Shown here: positions 24,104-33,762 of the stretch, piece after piece
How the letters are laid out: every line of letters starts with the position of its first letter
How positions within the stretch are numbered: position 1 is the first letter of the stretch
Assembly: GCA_018334755.1 (NCBI GenBank)
Contig: JAGXLI010000008.1
Coordinates: 1-49,146 of the forward strand
DNA: 49,146 bases
Origin: Thermoplasmatota archaeon
GTDB taxonomy: Archaea; Thermoplasmatota; Thermoplasmata; Halarchaeoplasmatales; Halarchaeoplasmataceae
Direction: 5' to 3'
Position numbers and translations under genes: made by a program
The notes under the pieces: generated by a model
Seen by the model: only the letters and a program-made list of their open reading frames with translations
Told to the model about the DNA's origin: nothing
Database searches by the model: none

Positions 24104-24237
24104 GGGCCTGTGGGGATTTCCGATAACCGCCTTTCGGCAATTCATTTTCGAACCCCAGGCCACCTGGTTAAAAGCCAGGTGCTCTATCCAGGGAAAGAGC
24201 ATAAGATCTCTTTCCTCCCTGGCTGAGCTACAGGCCC
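24104..24237 (-). tRNA. tRNA-Lys (anticodon TTT) with two predicted non-canonical introns
   Basis: Minus strand: acceptor GGGCCTG/CAGGCCC, D-stem GCTC/GAGC, anticodon stem CCTGG-CTTTTAA-CCAGG, T-stem TGGGG/CCCCA; removing 30 nt from each of the D-loop and T-loop gives a canonical 74-nt tRNA with T-loop TTCGAAT. Confidence 0.88.
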
Positions 24238-24463
24238 ATCAAGAGCGATCTTCAAATAGCAAATACGCAGTTAATAGCATCATCTATTTAAATGTGTTCA
24301 TGTCTCAGTTTTCTATCACAGATGGACGGAAGTGAGAAATTTTCGTTTAACGAGACTTGCACCTCCCGCACAAACCGACATAAAAGATAAAGGATATAAT
24401 ACTTTCGGGGATAAGTAAGGAATCCAAAAATAGTTATAGGATATGTAAATTTACCCTCTAACG

Positions 24464-25435
24464 ATGGATGTTTTCGTAAGCAGAGAGATACCCGAACCCG
24501 GCTTGAAAAAGCTCAGGAAGAGGTATGAAGTTCAAGTGAGTAAAAAACCTCGGAATCTCACAAAAGAAGAGTTGGTGGAGAATGTTGCCGGTAAGGACGC
24601 TCTGCTCTGTCTGTTGACCGATACGATTGATCGGGATGTTATAAAGGCCGGAGATGAATTGAAGGTCATATCGAATTACGCAGTAGGTTACGACAACATA
24701 GACGTTAAAGCGGCCACGGAAAGAAACATCGCGGTCACGAATACACCTGGGGTTCTAACAGAAGCGACGGCTGAACTGGCCGTTTCTCTGATGCTTTCAG
24801 CGGCCAGAAACGTGGTCGAAGGAGATAAATTCGTGAGAGAGGACCGTTTCGAAGGATGGGACCCGACCTTGATGCTGGGGCACGAACTTCATGAAAAAAC
24901 GTTGGGGATAATCGGTATGGGTAACATCGGGAGAAAAGTCGCCCAGATATGCAAAGGTTTTGAGATGGACATACTCTATCACAGCAGGACTAGAAAAGAA
25001 AAGGTGGAAGAAAAGATAGGGGCGGAGTACACCGATATAGAATCTCTTTTATCCAAGGCCGATTTTGTTTCACTACACGTCCCTTTGACCGATGAGACCG
25101 AAAAGATGATAGGACCGAAAGAATTGGAGATGATGAAGGAAGACGCCTATCTGATCAATACGGCTAGAGGCGGAGTCGTGGACGAGGAAGTTCTGATAGA
25201 TTTTTTAGAAGAGGAAAAGATAGCCGGAGCTGGCATAGATGTTTATGCCGATGAACCTTCCAATGCAAATCCCGGTTACTATGATCTAAACAACGTGGTC
25301 TTGACACCACACCTCGGGAGCGCTACTCACAGAGCTAGAGAAGGTATGGCTACTATGGCTGCGGACAATCTGATAGATGTTTTAGAAGGAAGGAGACCGG
25401 ACCATATCGTAAATCCGGAAGTACTAGATAATTGA
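24464..25435 (+). CDS. D-isomer-specific 2-hydroxyacid dehydrogenase (glyoxylate/hydroxypyruvate reductase-like)
   Basis: 'KTLGIIGMGNIGRKVAQICKGF', 'LINTARGGVVDEEVL', 'GAGIDVYADEP'. Confidence 0.92.
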   Translation: MDVFVSREIPEPGLKKLRKRYEVQVSKKPRNLTKEELVENVAGKDALLCLLTDTIDRDVIKAGDELKVISNYAVGYDNIDVKAATERNIAVTNTPGVLTEATAELAVSLMLSAARNVVEGDKFVREDRFEGWDPTLMLGHELHEKTLGIIGMGNIGRKVAQICKGFEMDILYHSRTRKEKVEEKIGAEYTDIESLLSKADFVSLHVPLTDETEKMIGPKELEMMKEDAYLINTARGGVVDEEVLIDFLEEEKIAGAGIDVYADEPSNANPGYYDLNNVVLTPHLGSATHRAREGMATMAADNLIDVLEGRRPDHIVNPEVLDN

Positions 25436-25489
25436 TTTTTGAGACTCCTGTAAAAACCAAAACCAAAAAAACAAAAAAGAGGACATATC

Positions 25490-26629
25490 ATGTTTTCTGA
25501 AAGAGTTAGTAAAGTCGAACTGAGTGGGATAAGGAAATTCTTTGAGATGGCCGATGAGAATACGATCAACCTCGGGATAGGTCAGCCTGATTTTCAACCG
25601 CCAAGAAGTGCGATCGAAGCTTATCGAGACGCGATGTTGAACGGGCATAACGGGTATGGATCCACGTCGGGATTGGTAGAATTAAGAGAGGAGATAGCTA
25701 AGGAATATTCAAAGTACAGACCCGGCCTGACCAAAGACAACGTTTTGATACACACGGGAGCTACCCAGGGCTTGAAGATCATAACCGAATCTCTAGTCGA
25801 TGATCATATAGAAGTCCTCTGTCCGCAGCCCGGATTCGTCCTCTACGAGGCGCAGGTCCGACTCGCCGGAGGGAACACCATCTCCTATCCCTTAAAGAAA
25901 GAAAATGATTTCATCCCCACTCTTGAAGATCTGGAGGAAAGAAGGACACCTAACACAAAGGCCATGATAGTCAACTCTCCTTCAAACCCCTCTGGAGCTG
26001 TTTATCCGGACGACAGGATAAAGGAGATGGTGGATTGGGCTAAAGAGCACGATATCGTGGTCATCTCCGACGAGGTATACGAAAAATTGGTCTATGGTGA
26101 AGACCACAAATCCTTCTTGGGAAAGGGCGACAATGTAGTGATGGTTAACTCATTTTCAAAGAGGTTCGCTATGACCGGATGGAGGATCGGATTTTCGATC
26201 GCTAGAGAAGACTGGATAAAGAAGTTAGGAAAGATCAATTATTACAACATCGCCTGTCCTCCTAACCCGACTCAGCATGCGGCACTTCATGCCTTGAGAA
26301 ATGAAAGTGATTTCGTCGAAAAGATGTATGATACTTTCCTAAAAAGGAGAGATATTATCGTAGATCGTTTGAATCAGATCGAGGGATTCGATTGCATGAT
26401 GCCTAAGGGAGCTTTCTATGTGTTCCCCAGATATAGTTTCGATATGGGAGCCGAGGAGCTGGCTAAGAAGATACTGGAAAACGGCGTTTTAGCAGTTCCA
26501 GGGACCGCTTTCGGGCCCGCCGGAAAGGGACATATCCGCTTTTCATACGCAAATTCAAAAGAAAATATAAATAAAGCCTTGGATATCATCGAAGACGCTG
26601 CGGCAGATTGGAAGATTGACGATGGCTGA
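25490..26629 (+). CDS. Class I/II PLP-dependent aminotransferase
   Basis: 'INLGIGQPDFQPP', 'NSPSNPSGAVYP', 'SDEVYEKLVY', 'NSFSKRFAMTGWRIGF'. Confidence 0.93.
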   Translation: MFSERVSKVELSGIRKFFEMADENTINLGIGQPDFQPPRSAIEAYRDAMLNGHNGYGSTSGLVELREEIAKEYSKYRPGLTKDNVLIHTGATQGLKIITESLVDDHIEVLCPQPGFVLYEAQVRLAGGNTISYPLKKENDFIPTLEDLEERRTPNTKAMIVNSPSNPSGAVYPDDRIKEMVDWAKEHDIVVISDEVYEKLVYGEDHKSFLGKGDNVVMVNSFSKRFAMTGWRIGFSIAREDWIKKLGKINYYNIACPPNPTQHAALHALRNESDFVEKMYDTFLKRRDIIVDRLNQIEGFDCMMPKGAFYVFPRYSFDMGAEELAKKILENGVLAVPGTAFGPAGKGHIRFSYANSKENINKALDIIEDAAADWKIDDG

Positions 26630-27791
26630 TATCCTACAACTGTGTATAAGATATCCACCGGCCCCTGGAGGAGCGGAAACCCACGTCAGCTCTCTAACGA
26701 GTTCTCTTGTTGAACTAGGTCATTCTGTGTCAGTGTATACTTCAGATCTTTACAAAGAATTTCCCTTCACTAGACTTGAGGAGGAAGAGAAGAAAAAGAT
26801 CCCAGTAAAAAGGCACCGCGCTTATTCCCTGAAAGGGGACCTCCACTACGTTTTTTTTCCTTCACTCTTGAGATCGCTGTTGAGTGAAGATTTCGATCTC
26901 TACCATGCTCATTCTTACGGTTACTTTCACATGAACGTCGCATCTTTTTATAAAAATCTGAAAGACAAACCGTTAGTCATCACGCCGCATTTTCATCCGG
27001 AATGGAGCATGTGGGGCGGAAAGAAAAGGAAGAAGATAAGAAAACTGTATGATTCCTGCATAGCTCAATCCGTCATGGATTCGGCCGAAAGGATCATAGG
27101 TGTAACAAGGAACGAGATAGACCTTCTCTCTGAAAGATTGGACATCCCTGAAGAGAAAGTAGAAATAATACCGAACGGGATCGATCCTGAAGATTTCGAC
27201 CCTATGCCGGAGGGTTCGACCTTCAAACAGAGATATGATGTTGAGAGCCCAATGGTCCTTTACACCGGGAGACTCGCGAGTAACAAAGGTCTGATGGATC
27301 TCGTAGAGGCTATGCCGGCAGTTTTAAAGGAAGATCCAGACACCACTTTTGTACTCGTGGGTGAAGATGAAGGGATGAAAGAGCAGATCAAAAAAAGGGC
27401 ACATGAACTCGACGTCGAGGACTCTTTGATCATCACCGGTTACATAGAGGATTACGATGTCTTCAAAGCAGCTTATGCGGCCGCTGACGTCTATGTATTA
27501 CCTTCAGAATACGAGGCCTTCGGTATAGTGCTCCTCGAAGCCATGATGTGTGAAACGCCCTGTATAGGTACAGATGTCGGCGGCGTTCCCGAGGTGATAG
27601 ATGAAGATGAGACCGGATTTATCGTAGAGTACGGCGATCCGAAAAAACTTTCCTCTAATATATTGACTTTGCTTCGGAATCCTCGGATGAGGAAGGAGAT
27701 GGGGGAAAAGGGCAGAAAAAAAGTCTTGGAAAATTTCACCTGGAAGAAAGTGGCAGAGGAAGTCGAGAGAGTCTATGAGGAGTTGATATGA
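26622..27791 (+). CDS. Glycosyltransferase family 4
   Basis: 'RYPPAPGGAETHVSSLTSSLVELGH', 'VLYTGRLASNKGLMDLVEAMP', 'VLPSEYEAFGIVLLEAMMCETPCIGTDVGGVPEVI'. Confidence 0.93.
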   Translation: MADILQLCIRYPPAPGGAETHVSSLTSSLVELGHSVSVYTSDLYKEFPFTRLEEEEKKKIPVKRHRAYSLKGDLHYVFFPSLLRSLLSEDFDLYHAHSYGYFHMNVASFYKNLKDKPLVITPHFHPEWSMWGGKKRKKIRKLYDSCIAQSVMDSAERIIGVTRNEIDLLSERLDIPEEKVEIIPNGIDPEDFDPMPEGSTFKQRYDVESPMVLYTGRLASNKGLMDLVEAMPAVLKEDPDTTFVLVGEDEGMKEQIKKRAHELDVEDSLIITGYIEDYDVFKAAYAAADVYVLPSEYEAFGIVLLEAMMCETPCIGTDVGGVPEVIDEDETGFIVEYGDPKKLSSNILTLLRNPRMRKEMGEKGRKKVLENFTWKKVAEEVERVYEELI

Positions 27792-27798
27792 TATTGTT

Positions 27799-28941
27799 TT
27801 AACTGTGGCTCTCCAAAGCTTTTTTGTAAACATCCACCAGCTTTTCGGTCGATTTTTTCCAAGTATATTCATCCAAGATCTTCTGTCTCGCCTTCTTACC
27901 CATGTCCTCGAGATCTCTTTTGAATGCCTCTGATGCATTTTCAGCAAGTATCTCTGGATCCCCTGGTTTGGATAATATGGCGGTATCTTCAGATAATATC
28001 TCTCTGAGGGACGGAAGATCGGAGGTCAAAACAGGTTTTTCACAGGCCATGTATTCAAACACCTTGAAAGGAGAGAACCCATAATCCACGTCCGGATATG
28101 GCGCTACACATATATCTGCCAGATTGATGTATTTCGGTACTTCCTTGTATGGAACCTTCCCGGTGAAAACTACCTCATCTCCTGCTTTTTTCCTATATCT
28201 CTTTACGTCTTTTTGGTCACCACCGACTATAACCGCTTTAAAATCAGGATATTCTTTTTTGATCACCGGTGTAGCCTTCAATAACGTATCTACCCCATGC
28301 CAAGGACCCAGTTTCCCAACGAAAACCATAGTTTTTCCTTGTAGATCGTATTTCCCTTTCAAAAGATCATCTTCATCCATGGGCTTGAATCTTTCCGGAT
28401 CGACCCCGTTTGGAACCACATCTATTCTCGTGGGATCACCGCCCCAAGATTCCGCTATTATTTTTTTTAACGTCTCTGAAACTGTGAAACTCCTGTCAGT
28501 TTTATCGATCAGTTCTCTACAGAACCTTTTAGAATGGCTATGTAAAAAGGGTAATTTCAGATAATTAGAATGCCTGTGTTCCATCTCTATCCAATCATCA
28601 TCTATCTGTAAAACCACTGGTAAGTCGTATTTGTCTGCCAATTTTGTAGCGATGCCGCCGAATAGGTATCCCCTATCATGGACCACATCGTAATCATTAT
28701 CCCTCAATAATCTTTTCAGTTTGGATCTGGAATCGATATTAAAAAATAGTCTAGCGAGGGGGACTTCTTTGGAAAATACCTTTTCAATATCGATATCCGT
28801 TTTGCCCTTCCCCTCCCTGGCCAATATATCGACCTGATGCCCCATCTCGATCAAATTTTCATAAAACTCCATCTGATGGATGCTTTGGGCCATCTTTGCC
28901 GGTATACGGACACTCGGACAGGACATCAGAATTCTCATCAC
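27799..28941 (-). CDS. Glycosyltransferase family 4
   Basis: 'VVPNGVDPERFKP', 'MVFVGKLGPWHGVDTLLKATP', 'GFSPFKVFEYMACEKPVLTSDLPSLREIL'. Confidence 0.93.
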   Translation of the reverse strand: MMRILMSCPSVRIPAKMAQSIHQMEFYENLIEMGHQVDILAREGKGKTDIDIEKVFSKEVPLARLFFNIDSRSKLKRLLRDNDYDVVHDRGYLFGGIATKLADKYDLPVVLQIDDDWIEMEHRHSNYLKLPFLHSHSKRFCRELIDKTDRSFTVSETLKKIIAESWGGDPTRIDVVPNGVDPERFKPMDEDDLLKGKYDLQGKTMVFVGKLGPWHGVDTLLKATPVIKKEYPDFKAVIVGGDQKDVKRYRKKAGDEVVFTGKVPYKEVPKYINLADICVAPYPDVDYGFSPFKVFEYMACEKPVLTSDLPSLREILSEDTAILSKPGDPEILAENASEAFKRDLEDMGKKARQKILDEYTWKKSTEKLVDVYKKALESHS

Positions 28942-29551
28942 TGCCCCATATCACCAGATAGAAATTAAAGTTTTTGTTGACTATTATATTTTTCATAGAT
29001 GTACCCATAATGGGTGAGAGCTTCTCGATCCATTTCATGCAAATCATCCCAATTTTTTCTGTAAATTTATTTCCTTTAGCTTTACTTTTTATATGCTTTA
29101 TAATTTTCAGGCGGTGGGATCTAGTATTTGAGATTTAGGATATACCTCTTCTAATCATTATATCTCTTTGGATAGTTTTGAGTTAATAAATAAATACAAT
29201 CGCATCTCTAGAGCGATGAAAAACAGTGATATCCCTTACAAAAGACTGATGATATCCATTTCCATAAACACTGTCTTCGAACCCTCAATCGCCACTTGAA
29301 ATCAAGTTTTGATTGAAACAAAGTTTTTCTAATTAGGGAAAGCTCAGATTTCATTTTCTAAATTCAAGAGCAGGATTTTTATATATGAGAGGTTTTCTAA
29401 TAATCCAACTAAAAAGGACTGAGATCGATCTGATCGGGCGGAAGTTCATAAATGATGGTAACAGAGGTGAGAAAAGATCAAGTTTTCCCTATTAGAACTC
29501 AAGGATGAAGAGGTCCTATCACTTTACCTAATAACCTCTATCCCTATCGTA

Positions 29552-31288
29552 TTGGCGGTCATATTTTTGTTTCCAGAAGTATTTTATCTCTTTTCGAGAG
29601 ACATAGCCTATACTCTAGTAGCTCTGGGAACGGTTCTGATTGTACCCCTCATCTTTCGATACAGGGAGGAAATATTCGAGGAAATTGAAAATAATACCTG
29701 TGAACCGATGGATAATAAGACAATGCCTTATGCCTTCCTGGTGGTTCTTTCCGCTGCTATACTGATCAGGTTCTTACTCGGTCCTCTAAAAACCGGGGCT
29801 TACATCGACGAATTCTATCATCTTTTCTCCGGCCTGCATATCATGGAACACGGGACCACCGCCCAGGTATACAGGGGAAGCGGGGGATACTATAGAGGGC
29901 TTTATGTTTCTTACCTAGTCGCTTTTTTCTTTAACTCATTCGGCAAGAGCATATTCGTGGCTAGACTTGTACCTTTTTTAGTAGGGATGATGAATTTATT
30001 ACTTCTATATGTGCTTGCGAGAAGGATAACCGACCGGATCATCGCCTCTTTCGCCCTACTGATATTTTCCCTGGAACCCTTGATGATCTTCATCCATACC
30101 TATATCCGGGAATATGTGTTCATCCAGTTCTTTGCTATTTTGTCTTTACTGATACTGTTTTATCTTCGAAGAAGGTATTTACAAGATGGGTATTTCTCCC
30201 TAAATAAAAAAAATATCTTATCGATAGCGGGTCTTATCTTCTTCAACGGGATCTGCTTAGCATTCACAAACAGTCTCAATAAGTACAGTGCTATCTTAGT
30301 GGTCGTCCTTTTCGTCATCCTCTTTCTTCTAGAGATAAACTACGATAGATTGACTTCCTTGACTCACAGAAAAAAATTTGCCATTCTTATATCCCTTTTA
30401 GTGTTGGCAGTCATAACTGCCTTCACCTTCAGAGATATACAGAAAGTGATTTTGGGTGGGGTCTTCGTACACGGTATGTCTTTAAAACCCGGACCCTTCA
30501 GTTTTACTGGCCGTTTGTTGTACACCTACGGTCCATTCTTGATCCTTTTCATCATAGGCGGATCGATGGCCTGGAAAGAGAAGGATAAAGAGCTATTATA
30601 CCTGACTAGCATATTCCTCATCATCTACCTACTATACGAATTCTCCAACATCAATTGGACGATAGAGGGGAGATTCATAGCATTTAGTTTACCCATCTTT
30701 TTTATAGTTGCTAGTAAAGGTATCCCGGTACTTTTCGAAGGTCTTAATCGATTCTTAGAAAGGTTTACTGGGCCAACAAAGTTCCCCAGCAACCAGCTAT
30801 TTTCAGGTTTTGTACTGATGATCGTTCTGATAGCGGCTCTTTTCTCGGCCTATCCGGCTCCAGAATCAGATGATGCCCCTAGTCTGCCAGGACCTCCTTA
30901 CAAGGACTGGGGTGAAGCTACTAGTTATCTACGTCAGCACGTTCGAAGGAACGACACGGTCATATCCATCCCAGCGCACGGTGCCGAATTCAGTGGGCCG
31001 AAACCAGACTATACCATAATGACCGGAGATTGGGATTACGCCAACAGGACTAGGGGCTACAGAGATGGTCAACTTGTCTATCTGATGACCGGCACTCCGG
31101 TCCTCAATTCTACGGAAGAATTGAATAAAGTTTTCAATGAGAGTGACAGGATCTGGATAATCTACTCGGCCGATTATCTTTCTAAGTGGAGCAACGATAG
31201 GATAGTTGACTTCGTGAAAAATAGAACCACGAGGGTTAAACGATCGAAGAACTGGGTTCGGGTTCAAGTACTAGTCTATCAGAAGTGA
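29552..31288 (+). CDS. GT-C-like polytopic membrane glycosyltransferase; start uncertain
   Basis: 578 aa, many TM segments; 'TGAYIDEFYHLFSGLHIMEHGT' first-loop acidic motif. Confidence 0.7.
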   Translation: MAVIFLFPEVFYLFSRDIAYTLVALGTVLIVPLIFRYREEIFEEIENNTCEPMDNKTMPYAFLVVLSAAILIRFLLGPLKTGAYIDEFYHLFSGLHIMEHGTTAQVYRGSGGYYRGLYVSYLVAFFFNSFGKSIFVARLVPFLVGMMNLLLLYVLARRITDRIIASFALLIFSLEPLMIFIHTYIREYVFIQFFAILSLLILFYLRRRYLQDGYFSLNKKNILSIAGLIFFNGICLAFTNSLNKYSAILVVVLFVILFLLEINYDRLTSLTHRKKFAILISLLVLAVITAFTFRDIQKVILGGVFVHGMSLKPGPFSFTGRLLYTYGPFLILFIIGGSMAWKEKDKELLYLTSIFLIIYLLYEFSNINWTIEGRFIAFSLPIFFIVASKGIPVLFEGLNRFLERFTGPTKFPSNQLFSGFVLMIVLIAALFSAYPAPESDDAPSLPGPPYKDWGEATSYLRQHVRRNDTVISIPAHGAEFSGPKPDYTIMTGDWDYANRTRGYRDGQLVYLMTGTPVLNSTEELNKVFNESDRIWIIYSADYLSKWSNDRIVDFVKNRTTRVKRSKNWVRVQVLVYQK

Positions 31289-31299
31289 AAAACCGATAA

Positions 31300-32208
31300 T
31301 CACTTTTCTTCTTTTCCTTTTCTCAGATTAGACCATAGGAACAATATCAAGTGAGAGATCAACTTGATCAACAGTACTTTGACCCTCTCGGACGGTTCGG
31401 TCTGCGACCTTATATTAGGGGGTTCGTAATCCTCGGCGAATTCGTAAAGCTGAGGGTACTGTTCTATAAGGAGATCCTTCTGTTCGCTCTGTCTTAAGGT
31501 CTTTCTCGTCAGGTATTCTCTAAATCCAGAGATATAATCGTGATATATGATCACCTTCGGATAATAGATTATCCTATCTTTCTCGACCCCGTTCTTCACT
31601 AACCGATAAGTGACCTCGGTACCCTCGTGTCCTCCGGATCCTGCTAGTTCCTCGTTGAACCCCCCTATATCTAGGAGATATTCTTTTTTAAATGATGAAT
31701 TTCCTTCGGTGTCTATGAGATAGGGATGCGGTTCATCTCCTAAGTCGTAGTGAGGAGCTAGTCTACTGAATATATCGTCACCTTTGGGGATGATCTTTCC
31801 TCTCAATGCTACTATGTCGTACTTTCTATGAGCTTTAAGATTCTCTTCGACGAAATCCTTCCTCGGGATCCCGTCGTCATCCAAGAAGATCAGTATATCA
31901 CCTTGAGCCATATTCGCCCCTATATTCCTACCTATAGTGAGGCCGTAATTTTTCTTCATGACGACGTATCTGGTGACACTTTTATGCCTCTGAAGCATCT
32001 CTTTTACGGGCCAGTCCGTGCCGTTATCTATTATTATCGTTTCAAACCTCTTTACCGTCTGATCATCGAGAGAATTCAATAGTTCTCTAAGGTCGTCCTT
32101 TTCGGGTTCGTAGATGACGGTAACGAGGGTAGCCTTGATTCTAGGTCCCGGCTCATGTAGATCATATATTTTTTCTATCTCTTCTGAGTACTTATCTCCT
32201 AACTCCAT
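31300..32208 (-). CDS. Glycosyltransferase family 2
   Basis: 'ATLVTVIYEPEKDDLRELLNSLDDQTVKRFETIIIDNGT', 'NIGANMAQGDILIFLDDDGIPRKDFVEE'. Confidence 0.92.
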   Translation of the reverse strand: MELGDKYSEEIEKIYDLHEPGPRIKATLVTVIYEPEKDDLRELLNSLDDQTVKRFETIIIDNGTDWPVKEMLQRHKSVTRYVVMKKNYGLTIGRNIGANMAQGDILIFLDDDGIPRKDFVEENLKAHRKYDIVALRGKIIPKGDDIFSRLAPHYDLGDEPHPYLIDTEGNSSFKKEYLLDIGGFNEELAGSGGHEGTEVTYRLVKNGVEKDRIIYYPKVIIYHDYISGFREYLTRKTLRQSEQKDLLIEQYPQLYEFAEDYEPPNIRSQTEPSERVKVLLIKLISHLILFLWSNLRKGKEEK

Positions 32209-32231
32209 CTTTCTCCTCTAGTATATATGAT

Positions 32232-33722
32232 TCAAAATTGTGCCCATATCTCCTTAATGTTATTTATGGGTTTCCAGGACGTTTTTTTGTCTGCTAAGAA
32301 TGCCAAACCAAGATAAATCATGGCTCCTATAATGATTTCGTACAGCAGGAAGAAAATATCGTATCTCTGGATGAATATCTTTGATATCCATATGCCGGCG
32401 ACCATCGTTCCAGAGATCAGGATAGGTATCATTATGTACTTGAAGAGCTTCTTCTTTTTCAACTTAGTTTCCGTCGTTATATAGTACGCGGTTATCAGAT
32501 TGGCTAGAGATATACTTATGACCAAAGCTGTGCTGATCCCCACGATACCGCGCCAGAGGGAGAACGGATATATCAGAATCACTATGAATATTAACTCTAC
32601 AATGTGTATCCTTGTGGAGATATGAGGTTTACCTATTGCCTTGAAGACCGGGCCGGCTGTGGATGCAAGGGCCCTGATAAGCCCCCAGATGCTCAGTATC
32701 TGCATGGGTAATATTATGGCCTCCCATTTTTCTCCTAGGATCACGATGGTGAACTCTGGCGCTATCGCGATAATGCCAAAAGAGATAGGAAATGTAATGA
32801 AAGAGATGACGAAGAATACTTTTTTGAATGCGACCTTCAATTTCTTTATATTATCTTGTATCTTGGAATAAGCAGGGAAAAGTACCCTTGTTATAGTATG
32901 GCTGATCTCGGTAGCGGGGGCATTCGAGATACGATAAGCGAGTTGATAGAAACCCAGCGCGGTCACACCTAGGATCCTACCGACGAATATATCGTCACCC
33001 TGGGTCAGGAAGAACGTTATGATGCTGCTGGCCATTATCCATTTGCCGAATGTGAACATTTCTGAAATTTTGTCTATCTTGAATTCCAGACTCGGTTGAT
33101 GTGGATGTATGAAATATGACATCACCATAGATATCAGGGCCCCTGAAACTGTTCCATAAACAAGGGCCCAAACGTTCTGAAGTAGGTAAGCTAGTGAGAC
33201 AGTGATGACAAATGCAGGTAGCACTTTACTCAGATCTAAAACAAATTTCTTTTTGAACTGTAATTCTTTCCTGAAGAAGACGACACCTATGTTTCTCATA
33301 CCTCTGAAGATCAAGACCAGGCCAAAAACCCTCAAGATATCAACGGCCCTCGGTTCATTGAAAAAGGCGGCGATCAGCGGTGCAACCGCGAAGAGGACCA
33401 GATACAGAGCGAAACCCCGAAGCACCAAAACTGTCCAGGCTGAATTAAGGTGTTCTTTAACATCCTCTTTTTTCTGTATTATAGACTCTTGAAATCCGGT
33501 TTTGGTAAAAACTTTGAGGATCTCTATAGTGAGTAGAGATATACCTAGAAGTCCAAAATCTTTTGGGACTAGGATACGAGCGATTATGATTATCTGAAGG
33601 AATGAAAGCCCTCGGGTAGATATCCGGCTGATTAGACTCCAAATCCCACTTCTAACGGTTTTCTGAGGTATAGAACCGCCGGATCCGCGTAGACTCTTGA
33701 GTTTTTCTTTGATCATCAGCAC
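32232..33722 (-). CDS. Wzx-like polysaccharide flippase
   Basis: 'TVRSGIWSLISRISTRGLSFLQIIIIARILVPKDFGLLGISLLTIEI'; about 12-14 TM segments. Confidence 0.9.
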   Translation of the reverse strand: MLMIKEKLKSLRGSGGSIPQKTVRSGIWSLISRISTRGLSFLQIIIIARILVPKDFGLLGISLLTIEILKVFTKTGFQESIIQKKEDVKEHLNSAWTVLVLRGFALYLVLFAVAPLIAAFFNEPRAVDILRVFGLVLIFRGMRNIGVVFFRKELQFKKKFVLDLSKVLPAFVITVSLAYLLQNVWALVYGTVSGALISMVMSYFIHPHQPSLEFKIDKISEMFTFGKWIMASSIITFFLTQGDDIFVGRILGVTALGFYQLAYRISNAPATEISHTITRVLFPAYSKIQDNIKKLKVAFKKVFFVISFITFPISFGIIAIAPEFTIVILGEKWEAIILPMQILSIWGLIRALASTAGPVFKAIGKPHISTRIHIVELIFIVILIYPFSLWRGIVGISTALVISISLANLITAYYITTETKLKKKKLFKYIMIPILISGTMVAGIWISKIFIQRYDIFFLLYEIIIGAMIYLGLAFLADKKTSWKPINNIKEIWAQF

Positions 33723-33762
33723 TAAACGGTAAATTAAATCTTTTATTTATAATTACCATCCT

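Noticed and set aside
29470-29551. In-frame upstream extension 'IKFSLLELKDEEVLSLYLITSIPIV' of the 29552 ORF
   Set aside because: The frame looks coding, but no ATG/GTG/TTG precedes it after the upstream TGA; left as start-codon uncertainty
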